Of a stretch of 64,000 nucleotides of DNA, positions 35,611-47,000 are shown in pieces. The notes under the pieces were generated by a model. The model worked only from the letters and a program-made list of their open reading frames with translations, was not told where the DNA came from and searched no databases. The stretch's first letter is position 1; each line of letters starts with the position of its first letter. The DNA comes from Mesocentrotus franciscanus (lineage: Eukaryota > Echinodermata > Echinoidea > Camarodonta > Strongylocentrotidae): NCBI GenBank assembly GCA_037976565.1, contig CP137684.1:18910259-18974258 (forward strand), given 5' to 3'. A program made the translations under genes and the position numbers.

Positions 35611-37560
35611 AAAAAGGGCCACCAAATTTCCGTTTTTTATCGACATGATGGCAGCAGTCTAGAATATTTTGATTGTTTGCTGAACTAGCGTCACTTCTTC
35701 CCTCTTTTCAAAAGACGATTTTAGTCTTTTCAGTTTAATATTTAAAGGGAATTGCACGATTGCATATAATATTGCATGAAATTTTTACTGCAAGCCGTCT
35801 TTAACTATAATAACATTATTACAGCAAAATAATTTCTTATAACCACTATCTTAAAAGTATCTTTAAAATAATTAGGATATCTTAACTGATTTGGTATTCG
35901 TAATACATATGAATTTTAGGCCTGATTGAGTTTACATGCTGAAGCTGCATTTTAATCTGAAAAGAAACTGAAATTCCCGTCATGTAGTTTTTTGTCGTAT
36001 GGATCAGCAAAACTACAAATGTACATGAATATAATGCAGAATACGAGCTGAAATCTTATAAGCATATATCGACCCCAATCACTCATTTATAGTGGATATA
36101 GTTGATATGTAATTTTTTAATTGAGCTTAGCATAACATAAAATTACCTAAATGTATATATGATTTAAACCTTGTAATGCATAAAGGGTATACGCTCTTCG
36201 CATTTACAAATATATGTGTAATGTATCTAAATATCGAATAATTATTTTGCAGTTGATAATTTGTTTTTCTTCATCTTATCACTTTCATTATAAAGATGAT
36301 TTTGATGTATATCAATGGAATTTGCTAAATGAAAGACAGGACAATTTGGTAATGACGGAATTAAAGCGGTTATCAACACTACGTGATTTCAGTCAACAAG
36401 TTAATTGAGACAAAAGCCCTATTCGAGGATTATCTTTACATCGTTTTGTAATGTTTTTTTTAACTTTTAATAACAATGAAAACGAAGAAGGAATCTGAAT
36501 AAAATTCATGCTCAGTGTATTAAAGGCATTGTTTAACGATGCCAATTCTGAGATGCATGGCCCTACGTGTTATCAGCGTATGTCATATGATGTAATATTG
36601 AAGCCCTAAACAAATTGTGCTTCAAAATGATCATGAAGTGCCTCAAAATAGTAAAAATCTTTGAGTGACCGGTTTTACCATACTCATTTTTTCCCAATAG
36701 ACTGTAGTGTTATAAAAAACCGTTGGGAAACGGTTTTTGACATTTCGAATTCCGATCATAAATATCTTGATAATCAGACGGGCGATCGGCTTGTAAACGT
36801 CATGGGATTCCTGACTGACCTAAAAGTTATTAATTATGATTGCAGCATGAGCTAAATCCAGGATTTTGTTTAGAATCTGAGACAAAGCTACCCAATCCTT
36901 TTAAGTTTATTATGGAGGAGAATGAACCTCTTCCGAAGAACTTCTTTCTTCGTCAAGTTTCAGAAAATTCTGTCTTTTATATAAAATTGACATAGAAGGG
37001 GCTCTTTCTATAAACAAAATTGTGATATTTTTCAATTATAAAACTGTTCATTAATTGTTGAATATGGATAAATCATGAATTTATTCAGATTCTTTCATTT
37101 ATATTTCAACGATTTTTTTTGTTCTTTTTGGTGTGTGTTTTCAACACTGGAAAGTAATGGAATTCCAAACCTCTACAATGTCATCAATGTGTTATTGAAT
37201 CACAAAAGCAACCAGTCATTAATCAGATACCGCCTGAACACCTCTGTTATTGAACATATATGCCAGGGTTGATAGACCTTTTGATTTCGGCGTCATTGCA
37301 TCCTACCCACGTGATACAACATCTTATCCAATGGCGTTGCAGCAAAGAATATGTGATGACACTCTACACAATGCGATGCGTCCGGATCAATAGCAAATAG
37401 ATAAGCCCTTTTATGGAAAGCTGTTGGGACAAGGAATTTATATCGTGGAATAATTTCACGATTGGTTTGATGTTCTCACCACGAGTTGAAAATCAATAGA
37501 AATCAAAGAAAAGGAAACACATTTACGAACAGAGAGAAAAGCAGGGGGAATATGGGGAAG

Positions 37561-37582
37561 GGAGAGAGAGAGAGAGTGAGGG
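37561..37582. repeat. (GA)n microsatellite
   Basis: GGAGAGAGAGAGAGAGTGAG run. Confidence 0.8.
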
Positions 37583-37919
37583 AAAAGCGACGACAAAATG
37601 ATTTAACGGTTAAGTGACTTTTGCTTGTTGTTGAGAGTCCCGTATAGACTTTTGGGGGTTTATGTTAAAGAACGCAATAAGGTGATATAGCAAGTGTACG
37701 GACCAATACACAAGAAACAGCTCGAGTGGAAGAGTACTTTGGGGTGGACAACTAAATTGAAGAAATGTATTGTAATGAATGCGTAACTGGAAAGCTCTGT
37801 CGTCACTCTGCTTTTTTTCTAAATCAAATAAGAAAATTGAGTGTGATACAGACTACCGTCTATTTTCTGGAAGGAGAATGGTAAAAAAAAATGTTTGTAA
37901 AATTCGCAGAGTAATTTTG

Positions 37920-37985
37920 ATTGTCTGTCTGTTTCTTTCTTTTGTTTGTTTGTTTACTTATTTATTTATGTATTTATTTGTTTCA
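37920..37985. repeat. TTTG/TTTA tetranucleotide repeat
   Basis: TTTGTTTGTTTG passing into TTTATTTATTTA units. Confidence 0.75.
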
Positions 37986-38940
37986 TGTCATGTGAGGTCA
38001 GAATATGTTTTATTGCGGTAATTGTATTCGTGTTAGTTGTCTCATGTTAGGGGAAGTTATATGGTGTCTTTTGCGAAAGAAAAATTACGCCTATTTGAAG
38101 CTGTCATCGATACATCCATGACGAAATCATATAATTTAATTCTTTTCCTGCTTGAAATCTAAGTGAAGAAAGTTAACGTGTAGAACATGTAAGCGTTCAG
38201 ATTGCATTATCTAGACACGTTTAATTTTTAGCATCACATACACATGTATCGATGCCTTTTAAACCATTAACATGTTTACATCGTTTAACAAAACGGAAAT
38301 GAAGCTATAATGAATTTATTGTAAGGGATGTAGCTATTTTCGGGAGGGAGAAATAGCATAGAAATGAACTAGGCAAATTTTTATTGAGCGAATTTGTTCA
38401 ATGAAACCCAACTTATTAAAAAAATGTTACGGTGTAAAGTAGCATAGGTAACGAAATTGATATTAACAAGTGAGTAATGAAGAGCTTAAGTATAAGAAAC
38501 AAATTACATGACAATTCAATTTCTGAATCTAATAATGGCAAATCTCTTTTCCTCTCGATATTGTGAACAATATCAAAATGGTTCTTTTAATTTCGTCTAA
38601 ATTAGGAAAATTAATAATGACATTCATTTCTTAAAGATAATTTCTTTTTATCAAGAATGTGGTAATTAAATGTCATTGGCCTATGACATAGATGATCTTA
38701 GATAAGTACTCTCATTTTGACAAGGCAAGACGTATAACAAAATAGACCAACTACTGGTTACGTAGAATTTATTTACATGGAATGTCACTTTGAATATATA
38801 TACTCAATAGGCCTATAAATATAAAATGAGAGAATGAACTAGGAAAGTGACTTGGGTTTTTTCCCCTACAAATTACACTTTATGATGATTGAAAAAATGC
38901 AATATTTTTGGAAAATCACAACCACAACGTATATGTTTGG

Positions 38941-38994
38941 AGCCAGAAGGGCATTAACTCATGTACTTAACACAGAGTTAACGCCCTTCTGGCT
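38941..38994. repeat. Near-perfect hairpin, 20-bp arms
   Basis: The left arm AGCCAGAAGGGCATTAACTC and the right arm (38975-38994) are reverse complements except for one position, separated by a 14-base spacer. It lies about 300 bp upstream of exon 3 inside intron 2 and would be present in the pre-mRNA. It may be a minimal MITE, a solo palindrome or a structured intronic RNA element. There is no poly-T or clear target-site duplication. Confidence 0.8.
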
Positions 38995-39297
38995 TTCAAC
39001 AGACAACAACTTCTTTCTTCTTTTATAGAACAGTGGATAATTTGCACATGTTTATCAAATTGAGGCTATACTCCAACAAGTAGTTTTTAAGATGTTGCCA
39101 ATCGTTGTATTTTTTTGAGAAACTCACTATTGATAGGAATGTAGAGATATTATTATCCACTCACAAATATGATATACTTAAGAGTGATACTATTCTTATT
39201 AGTGTTTTCATTACCATCACCATTATCACATTAATACTTATTGCATTTAATTTTCTTTTGATCAATTTTCGTTTATATTCTTTTGTTCTTTTCATAG

Positions 39298-39644
39298 GGC
39301 ACAGTGGAGTAAATCAGCTCGGAGGCGTCTTCGTAAACGGCCGTCCCCTGCCAGACTCTACCCGACAGAAGATAGTCGAGCTCGCACACAGCGGCGCCCG
39401 CCCCTGTGATATCTCCCGTATACTACAGGTTTCCAATGGCTGTGTCTCGAAGATACTCGGGCGCTACTACGAGACAGGGAGCATACGACCCCGGGCCATC
39501 GGCGGGAGTAAGCCTCGGGTAGCTACCCCTCATGTTGTGACGCGGATTGCTCACTATAAGAGAGAATGTCCGTCAATTTTCGCTTGGGAGATCAGGGACC
39601 GGCTACTCGCCGAAAAGATATGCAACCAAGAAAATATTCCAAGT
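39298..39644 (+). CDS. Pax6: Pax6 exon 3 (bulk of paired domain)
   Basis: The exon completes a Gly codon and then encodes 115 residues starting [16 protein letters not shown] and ending ENIPS. It covers the whole PAI subdomain and most of the RED subdomain of the paired DNA-binding domain. The Pax6-class specificity residues Ile42, Gln44 and Asn47 (paired-domain numbering) are present in [15 protein letters not shown] matches vertebrate Pax6 as I know it. The RED part differs at several places ([30 protein letters not shown]). The acceptor is TTCTTTTCATAG (phase 1) and the donor AGT/GTAAGT (phase 0). The open frame extends upstream of 39298 into intron but loses similarity exactly at the acceptor. 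Vertebrate Pax6 splits this region into two exons; here it is one. Confidence 0.97.
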
Positions 39645-40623
39645 GTAAGTTTGATGTGAAGATATAATTACCATCAGGCAAATAATAGCTGTTGTTTACT
39701 GATTTAATTTGCTTTCCTCCAGCGATGTAAAAATGTATTCCAAGAACAACATCAGACAGTAAAAAGCACTTGCAAATTCAAATAATGCAACACCTTTCCT
39801 TTTTTTCTTCAGTTTCTCTATATATCAGTTTCTAATTAAAATACTTTAGAGAATAAAACACAGAACTATTCCATCATCACGCACTGCGACGTTCGTTCAA
39901 CTCATAACTACTATAGTGCCTATTTTTCAAATAGAAAACAAAACCAAATACCCCCAAAACAGCTAAACGCGTTTTAACTTATAGCTTATGTTTGTCGGAT
40001 TTTTGTTGCAAATTGAATGATGTCACTGATATGCGCTGGTATTCACATTATATTGAATTTCTTTCTTTCATCTTAAATAATCTTTAAAGGGGGACTTGTT
40101 GATTCATAAGTAAAGATGTCGTCAGTGTGTTGATTGCGTAATTTAAAAAGAGAAGTGATTTTGAACTTCATTTCACAAATATAATTATACATCGAGGATT
40201 ACAGGGGTTTTACGGATGAACGTCATGTTAGTTCAACTTTCCTCCACACGATATCAAAATTGTGTTTACTTCGTATTTGCTAATTATATCTTTGTCATAA
40301 GTCATAACACTATCCTTTTTCCATTATGATAATCCTGCATTTATACTACAATATTTATGTCCGCGCTTACAAGGGAATTTATTTTAAAAAGTAAACATTT
40401 CGACTGGGCATTGGTTTAAAATGCACATTGATATTGTGATCAGTAAAAATCTATACACGTATCAATTAACACAAGCTTTTAAGTTCCCTCCTTCACCTTC
40501 TTCTTTACGAGATATGGAAAAATGTATCTCATATCATTACAGAATGCAGTCATAATATTTTTTTCTGAAAAAGAAAGTGGTCTTTGGGAATCGAAGCTTA
40601 GCTTTCTGTTATGATTTAATTAA

Positions 40624-40782
40624 ATGGGGAAAACAGACGGAAATCATCTTCATTAGTTAATGTAACATTTTTCTTGAAATTGCTTTATAGAATATACTTA
40701 ATATAATTCGACGTAGATGGGAAGAAACAGACGGAAATAGTCTTCATTATTTAATGCATTAGTTTTTTAAATATATTTTATG
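40624..40782 (+). repeat. Direct duplication, ~67-bp units
   Basis: Units at about 40624-40690 and 40716-40782 share ATGGG, then ACAGACGGAAAT, TCTTCATTA and TTAATG, ending TTTTATGG/CTTTATAG. They are separated by about 25 bp. It is a diverged tandem duplication of intronic DNA. Confidence 0.7.
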
Positions 40783-40884
40783 GATGTAAGCCCACAATTA
40801 TTATACCATATTTCTCATAATTGCGCCAGGAGTATCAATTATGACTGACATGGCGCATCACAAATGACCAGAAATAATATTTTT

Positions 40885-40995
40885 GTTATTAACATTATTA
40901 TGAATATCATATTCATTATCATGATCATCATTATTATCGTTATTATTATGATTATTATTATCAATATTATTATCGTTATTATTACTACTACTACA
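40885..40995. repeat. (ATT/ATC)n trinucleotide repeat
   Basis: Imperfect ATTATTATC repeat. The minus-strand Asn/Asp-rich and Ile-rich frames are artefacts of it. Confidence 0.85.
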
Positions 40996-41263
40996 CATCG
41001 ATATATGAATTGAAATTGTAGCATCTAAGTCTTGCCTTATAATACGACTGCGATGAAGGAAACTGAATATATTGTACACTGATGATACAACATTTTGTTT
41101 TTTAAAGTTTTAATATTACTTTCATATTTTTCTTTTGTTTTGCGAATTAGACATGCGCTGATTGTGTTAATACCGATTATACAGATCAAAAGTTACAGAA
41201 GTAACTATTCACCCCCATCTTAATCGGAACCACTGCACCCTTATTCCTTTTCTATTTATTCTT

Positions 41264-41490
41264 ATTGTTATTCTTCCTCTTCTTGTTCTTGTACTTCTAA
41301 TTCTTCTTCTTCTACTTCCTCCTCTTCTTCCTCTCCTTCTTCAGCCTCTTCTTTTACTCCACCCTCTTCTTCTTCATCATCCTCTTCTTCTTCCTTTCCT
41401 TTTCCTTCCCCTTCTTCATCCTCTTCCTCCTCTTTTTTTGTTTCTTCTTCTTCTTTCTCTTTTTCTGCTTCTTCCCTTTTTCCCCCTTTT
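41264..41490. repeat. Long TTC/CTT polypyrimidine tract
   Basis: About 225 bp of nearly pure pyrimidine on the + strand. Read in reverse it gives a poly-Glu/Lys frame, which I regard as spurious because it lacks non-repetitive flanking coding sequence. Long purine-pyrimidine mirror tracts like this can form triplex DNA. Confidence 0.9.
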
Positions 41491-41639
41491 TTCAAGGCAG
41501 AGTAACATGAATTCAGTAGGTATATCCGTTCTCAGATTAATCGAAAAGATATATGAGAAATAGAGAAGAAAGAAAAATCGATGATAACAAATTAGGGGGA
41601 CTTCATTAATTTATCTTGGCTTCTACAAAAAAATGAGGC

Positions 41640-41795
41640 ACACGCCTTTATGCACACGCACACATACGCACACTCTCCCACGGTCTTATACATTTAGTAT
41701 AGGCACATGATTATAGACACGCACACATGTTCTGGCACAGTCAGTATGAGCACACGATCACGCACACTTCCACACTCACATCTCACACAGTGAAT
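41640..41795. repeat. CA-rich degenerate repeat
   Basis: CACACGCACACATACGCACA-like units spread over about 150 bp. Confidence 0.75.
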
Positions 41796-42299
41796 TTACT
41801 TTGAAGAAATCAGATCAATGGCATTCAAATATACGCTGATGACGTAATGCGGTTTACTCTATTCAGAATTTACATTCACATTACTCATGACAATGTGAAC
41901 ATGAGTTAATGAAGCAGGGAAATTAGTTTCTTCCACAGCTTTGGTATTATCAGTGTTTATGGAGGGGGAACTCGAATTATTATTGCAAATAGAGGTATTC
42001 TTCAACTGATTGTTAACTGAATTACTCGACTGTAGTCTCGGGGATTCTTAAAGTGACGTCAAACATCTTGAATTTTGGATCAAAACTCAGCCATGTGACC
42101 CATGTCATGTAAGATACATGCATAACCTTGATTACCAACATCCAAATATCATACCCTTTTAGCTTCGATGTGACTAGAATGATGACCTTTTAGAAGTCAC
42201 GATAAAAGGCCTACGGCATCAAAATACTTGCCATGTATGACTTGTATTTCCACCCTTTCTCCATCCCATCAACTCGTTTCTTTCACTCGTTTACAAGAA

Positions 42300-42480
42300 G
42301 AAATACCACGCGAAGGGGGTTAACAAAAAGTGCACAAGCTCGTGCGTGCAAATGAAGCGGATGGCTGGGAACGTAGCCTCTGGTTTAAATCAATACATTG
42401 TCCGTAAACCAACAACTGGGTTGCATAAAACAGGCGGCTCGAAGCGCCTATACCTCGATCGGTAAGGCTGGCAAGATGCC
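42300..42480. promoter_or_regulatory. GC-richer islet in intron 3, possible enhancer
   Basis: Contains CACAAGCTCGTGCGTGC and GGCGGCTCGAAGCGCC in otherwise AT-rich sequence. The minus-strand frame over it has no recognised motif. Function inferred from composition only. Confidence 0.2.
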
Positions 42481-43725
42481 GTACTGCAAAGATACATTTT
42501 TTTAAAGAAAAAGAGAGGGAAAAAAAACGTTGCACTTCTTCCTTTTGACTCAAACTGTGGGATGTGTTTGTCACAAGAGAAAAGTCATGCAACTCCATGA
42601 CATTTGCATCTTAGTCACTAACCTATACATTCAATATTCACCTTACAATTGTTGAGTTGATTCTGTTCAAAGTTATATATGTGAGCAAAAAAATAATTTT
42701 GAACAATTATTACGATTCAGTTATATAGAGGCACGGTTAAAGGATATCGACATTTTACTACATTTTCTGTTGTTGAACATCAGTACAAAATTATTAGAAA
42801 GCATATACATTAATGAAATATAGAAGGCTTTGTCTCATTTTATTTAAATTGTCTAAAATTGCTGGTCGTAGACTGTAAACAAAATAAAAAATAATAAAAA
42901 TAATAATAATTTTCTTTGCCATTAAACTGTTATCAGTTTCGGATACTCGATGATTGTGAGCTGGAAGATTTACGATTTCTAGAAACAATTATAATGAATT
43001 CCACATGAGAAGAAGAAAAGAGGGGAACATACAATGAATTGTAATAAATATATGTTATGTTATAGAAGAATATAAGTGATATTGAGAATAATTATATTTA
43101 AGTCTCATTGTATATTTCATATAAAGCAAAGTGATTTAGCATATGAAGCGCTCATTACTTGTCCTCCAAATGTCTTCAGTATCGTGCAAGCAATTTGTAT
43201 AATGTTGGCTTTCTCTTTCTCGGTGAGTCTGTTCGATGTCTATAGACGGCGGTAGCTATGAATACGATAGCATCAACACGAGCTCGAAGAAACAAAAGGG
43301 AGATTCTTACACGAATCTCTTCCATTTTGTACGATCATCTTCCTCAGAAAACAAGCGGTTCTTTCAAATGGATTGAGACACGAATTTACTGAGATAATGA
43401 TGATAAATATCCAGCTTTAGATAGATATTATTAATACCACCGTATCTTACTGAAAGGATCTCATTCTCATAATGATTTGGGATTGTAAGAAGATTTTTTT
43501 TTTCTTCTTTTCTACAGAAATTTGTATATAATGTTTACCTAAGGTTTGCAATGAAACGCTAGTGACAAAAACTCAAATTTCCGCCCGAAAACCAACAAGA
43601 ATAACAAAAGCGACGGGTGATCTCGTGTTGTATGGAATAATAAGCCTCAACGAAGCCAAACGTGGCAGATTTTCAACTTCGATTCGGTCAAGGTTTACCA
43701 GACTTTTCAGTTGTGTGCTCCATAC

Positions 43726-44053
43726 CCTTTATTTCCCCTCCTTCTTTTCAGGCATTCATTTGTCTTTCTTCTTTTTTGTTTAGTTTTGCATTTCCCAAAG
43801 AAAGCTTTTTGAGCCAGAATCCTGAGGTTTATGGTTCTATATATCATTTCGTTTTCTTGTTCTCTACTTAATTATTTGCATCTCCTCATTTTTTCTCCTT
43901 GATTTGTTTTCAGTTATTCATCTGTCTTTCCTATTTTTGTTTCCTTTTTTTTTTGTATTTCACTAAGAAAGATCTTTTGGTCAGAGTCCGTAAGTTCGTG
44001 GTATCTGTATCGTTTTATTCCCCTGTTCCTCACTTCATTTTGTGTATCTCTTG
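43726..44053 (+). repeat. Tandem duplication, ~160-bp units
   Basis: Unit A (43726-43885) and unit B (43886-44053) share ordered blocks: TTTCAG..ATTCAT.TGTCTTTC, then TTTTTGTTT, then GCATTTC/GTATTTCAC, AAGAAAG, then CAGA.TCC, ATCGTTTT/TTTCGTTTTC and ATCTC. Divergence is substantial. It lies in intron 3 without coding signal. Confidence 0.7.
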
Positions 44054-45439
44054 TTCTTGACAAAATTCACGTTCAGTAATTTCAAGGTTATTTACTGTTT
44101 CATTTATATTCAATCAATGATATGATATTGCTAATGGCATGATAAAGGTTCATCGCGACGAATACTTTCTCAGAAAAGATTTTAAGAAGTTAAAGAAGGG
44201 GTGGAGAACGATAAAATAACCCTAATCATGGAAACATTTCTGAAACATGTAGACAATGCAGAATATTTTAAGTGACAGAGAAACTGAGAGTTAGGGAGAG
44301 AATAATAAGTAAAAGACAACATTGGCTGGAGATTTAACGCCTTTGAATAATTTTCATCAAGTAATGCCGTGTTGTGTTGATACACAAATGAAACTTTTTT
44401 TAAAAGGAAGTGAAATGCAAGGCTTCATGCGACATAAAAATGGAAATATAGGTATGCGAAAAGAAAGGGTATTATGCAAACTAGCCCGGAAGGGCAGTGA
44501 CAAAATTGCTTTTTTTTAAAAGGTTTCTCTAATCGTACCCATTTTTTATTTTCCCTTTTTTAAAGTTTGCTTTCATGTTTGATCATAAACGAATCTCATG
44601 TAAACCGGTGGGCAGTATCTCTTTTGGTTACAATATTTTGCATTATACTGTGTAAGTACATTGATATGATTTTATGTTGGGTATTGAATTCAATATCCCT
44701 AATAAACACCTCAGTTATCAACATAGAATATTTGATCAAAAGGACTATTTTAAGAAGGGCCATAGACTATTTTGGGGCATATTATCATCGTATTTCTATA
44801 TTTTTAGACCAAATATTTTGTTGTAGTCACCCCCATATGGTTGTTACCTTCAAGAAAATGTGATCGACAATTTACAGCCAAATTTGTTTAATTATGTGAT
44901 ACGGAACAAAAAGTTGTTTGGGTAACTTCTTTTACGTTCCTAATAACAACATATTAGCTTGCTAAAGAGGTTTGGAAACATTGCAGTTACCGATGTTTCT
45001 CTAAGACATTAAGCGCAAGTCTCACACTATGATTAGATACATAAAGTTATTTCACATCATCTCAAGATAACCCTTATGTTTTCTTTGTAATAACTTAAGA
45101 ATTATGAATTGAGACATAACACTCGTGGAATTACTGTTTTAATAGAAGTATGTCTGGTAGTAATTTTATAATATCTACTTTGTTAGCATTCGAATAATTC
45201 AATTCGAGAACTTTATCTGCTGTTTTTTTTTTCTTCACACATGTTATTTCTTTCTTAAAAGCTGTGTATGTGGATTTTATAAAAAGAAGCCGATACTCAT
45301 TATAGTACCAGCTCGTAATTTCTTATCTATTTGTTAGAGTGTTTATCAAATAATTCGATTTGAGCCCTGCAATGATAATCTGTACCGAAGAAACAGCAAA
45401 ATGATGAAGGTTTTGAGATGAGCACGAACTTTACTTTAC

Positions 45440-45600
45440 GCAGACGACACAGGGGTTACCTTATTTCATTGACATTTTTTCCCGCGAAACGATGGCGCCA
45501 CGCGTGTTGTTTGTAGGCAGCGCCAAATTTGCGAGGAGCAGCGGAGGGCTACAGCCCTAGTTTCGCTGATTCCCCTAATTCGACACTGCACCGGTCTTTT
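45440..45600. promoter_or_regulatory. CpG-richer islet in intron 3, possible enhancer
   Basis: CCCGCGAAACGATGGCGCCACGCG-type sequence is split here by the AT-rich surroundings. The core is GATGGCGCCACGCG near 45490-45505, followed by AGCGCCAAATTTGCG. No splice-compatible frame was seen. Regulatory role inferred. Confidence 0.25.
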
Positions 45601-46093
45601 CTTCTGCTCTTCCTGGGAGAAACTCATCTCCAATTTTTTGATGAGTCTGATTAATAGGGCACCGGAAAATATGTCTGACCATCCTCTTTCCTTTTTTTCT
45701 TTTATCCCCTCCTCTTTGCTCGGAAAGTAGAGGTAAAATTGTTAGATATAAAACCAGCGGGGGATTCGGATTGGGAAGCAGACATTCGAATCTGTTGCCA
45801 ATTAAACAGAATCTCGAAAATTTCAGTTCAGAAAAGAAAGAAATTAAAGAGTAGAGTTAAAACGGCTGAGGTACTGCTATTCACTATTTTTTCTTTCATC
45901 TAAATAAAAGCATAAATCTGTTGTAATGATTTAAAGCATCACAGATAAAGCTTACCTGATAAAGTGTGCAAACTAGCGGAAATGTTTTCTTTATAGTATT
46001 TCTTTGTACATTTCGATACCATTCTTATGGTTGATCCTAGACCTATACTGTGTTGTGCCTGTTGTGTTCGTTTAAGGTTGATGGTTGATTAGT

Positions 46094-46194
46094 GTTTTAC
46101 CTGACTGCTAAGAAAGCATGTATATGCGTGTAAGTAAGCAACCAGGGGACCGACTTTTGTACTGCTCTACCACTGAGCCATCATGCCTCCTCTG
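46094..46194 (-). mobile_element. tRNA-Thr-derived SINE, family B, internally deleted
   Basis: On the minus strand GAGGAGGCATGATGGCTCAG and TGGTAGAGCAGT match the head of the copy at 30993. The sequence then jumps to GGTCCCCTGGTTGCTTACTT and TTCTTAGCAGTCAGG. About 75-80 bp are missing, covering the anticodon region, the B-box and the first body block. Without the B-box it should be dead for pol III transcription. Confidence 0.85.
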
Positions 46195-46859
46195 TTAGAA
46201 CATTTCGTCTTCTTTTGTAAACATTTCTTGTTTCGTCCTATATGGGAAAGCATGCTGTAACTGTATAACGCGTACTCAAAAAATGAGATGCGAATAAGGG
46301 GATATGGATCAGGGAATCTTTTCTATTTCCTCCGTAGTTAAGTAACATATTCAAGAATTTTCGAAGGAGAAAATGATATTTGAAGAAAAATATAGGACAA
46401 TTTGAATCACTTCAATATTTTTTAAGAACAAGTCCTTCATGTATACATTTGTAATAATTCTCTTAGGAGAAATGCAGAATTACAGATTGCAGCGAATATC
46501 AAATTAGATCACATCATAGAGTTTTGTGTATGTTCAAGTTTATAGGCCTACCTCTCAACAATTAAACGTCCGTAGTGTAAATTTACAAATTTACTGTTTG
46601 TAGTGATTTTCAGGATAATAACATAATGTTTTCAGATCGAAAATAAATTTAAGTCTCCTGAGAACTTTTAAGTCCTTGGGCAATAGCGAAAAAGAAATAG
46701 TTGGTAGAACAAAAGTGGGTAGAGTTGTAGAAAGGAGAAGATTATGAGCAAGTGGTTAAAAGAGAGACCTGGGACTAAAGGGTGCGACTCGACAGAAAAG
46801 TACAGGCAAACCCGAGCAAGGTCTTCGTGTTTTCTTTTTCTACACTATTCAAGGTCATG

Positions 46860-47000
46860 GTGTGCTTGTCAAATCCAACACGCCGATCACCAGCGGCCCG
46901 TCGGGTCTTTTCTCGCGGGCCAGTCACCCGCGTAATTGCTCTCTTGTTGTGCCGCTCTCCTCCCCGCGGGGCGCTGCATCACCCAGTACCCACCGGTGTT
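46860..47000. promoter_or_regulatory. CpG-rich islet in intron 3, possible enhancer or promoter
   Basis: Strong local GC enrichment with GCGGCCCGTCGGG, TCGCGGGCCAG, CACCCGCGTAATT and CCCCGCGGGGCGC. Overlapping short frames exist in all three + phases, which suggests composition and not coding. No TATA box was seen. Function inferred. Confidence 0.3.

Larger units (their letters stand above)
28647..39297 (+). other. Pax6: Pax6 intron 2
   Basis: About 10.7 kb, phase 1, with GTGAGA donor and TTCTTTTCATAG acceptor. It contains a tRNA-Thr SINE (30993), a possible retroelement relic (31615-31830), TG-rich and GA tracts, candidate regulatory islets (29640-29860 and 35490-35610) and a near-perfect hairpin (38941-38994). 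The rest is AT-rich without recognised genes. Confidence 0.7.

Noticed and set aside
39105..39297. Upstream part of the open frame containing Pax6 exon 3, considered as an alternative N terminus
   Set aside because: Hydrophobic, AT-rich and unlike Pax6; a good polypyrimidine tract and AG precede 39298 exactly where similarity begins. An intron-retention start is possible but unsupported.
41268..41495. Minus-strand 75-codon Glu/Lys-rich frame
   Set aside because: It is entirely the complement of a TTC/CTT low-complexity tract, with no non-repetitive coding sequence beside it.
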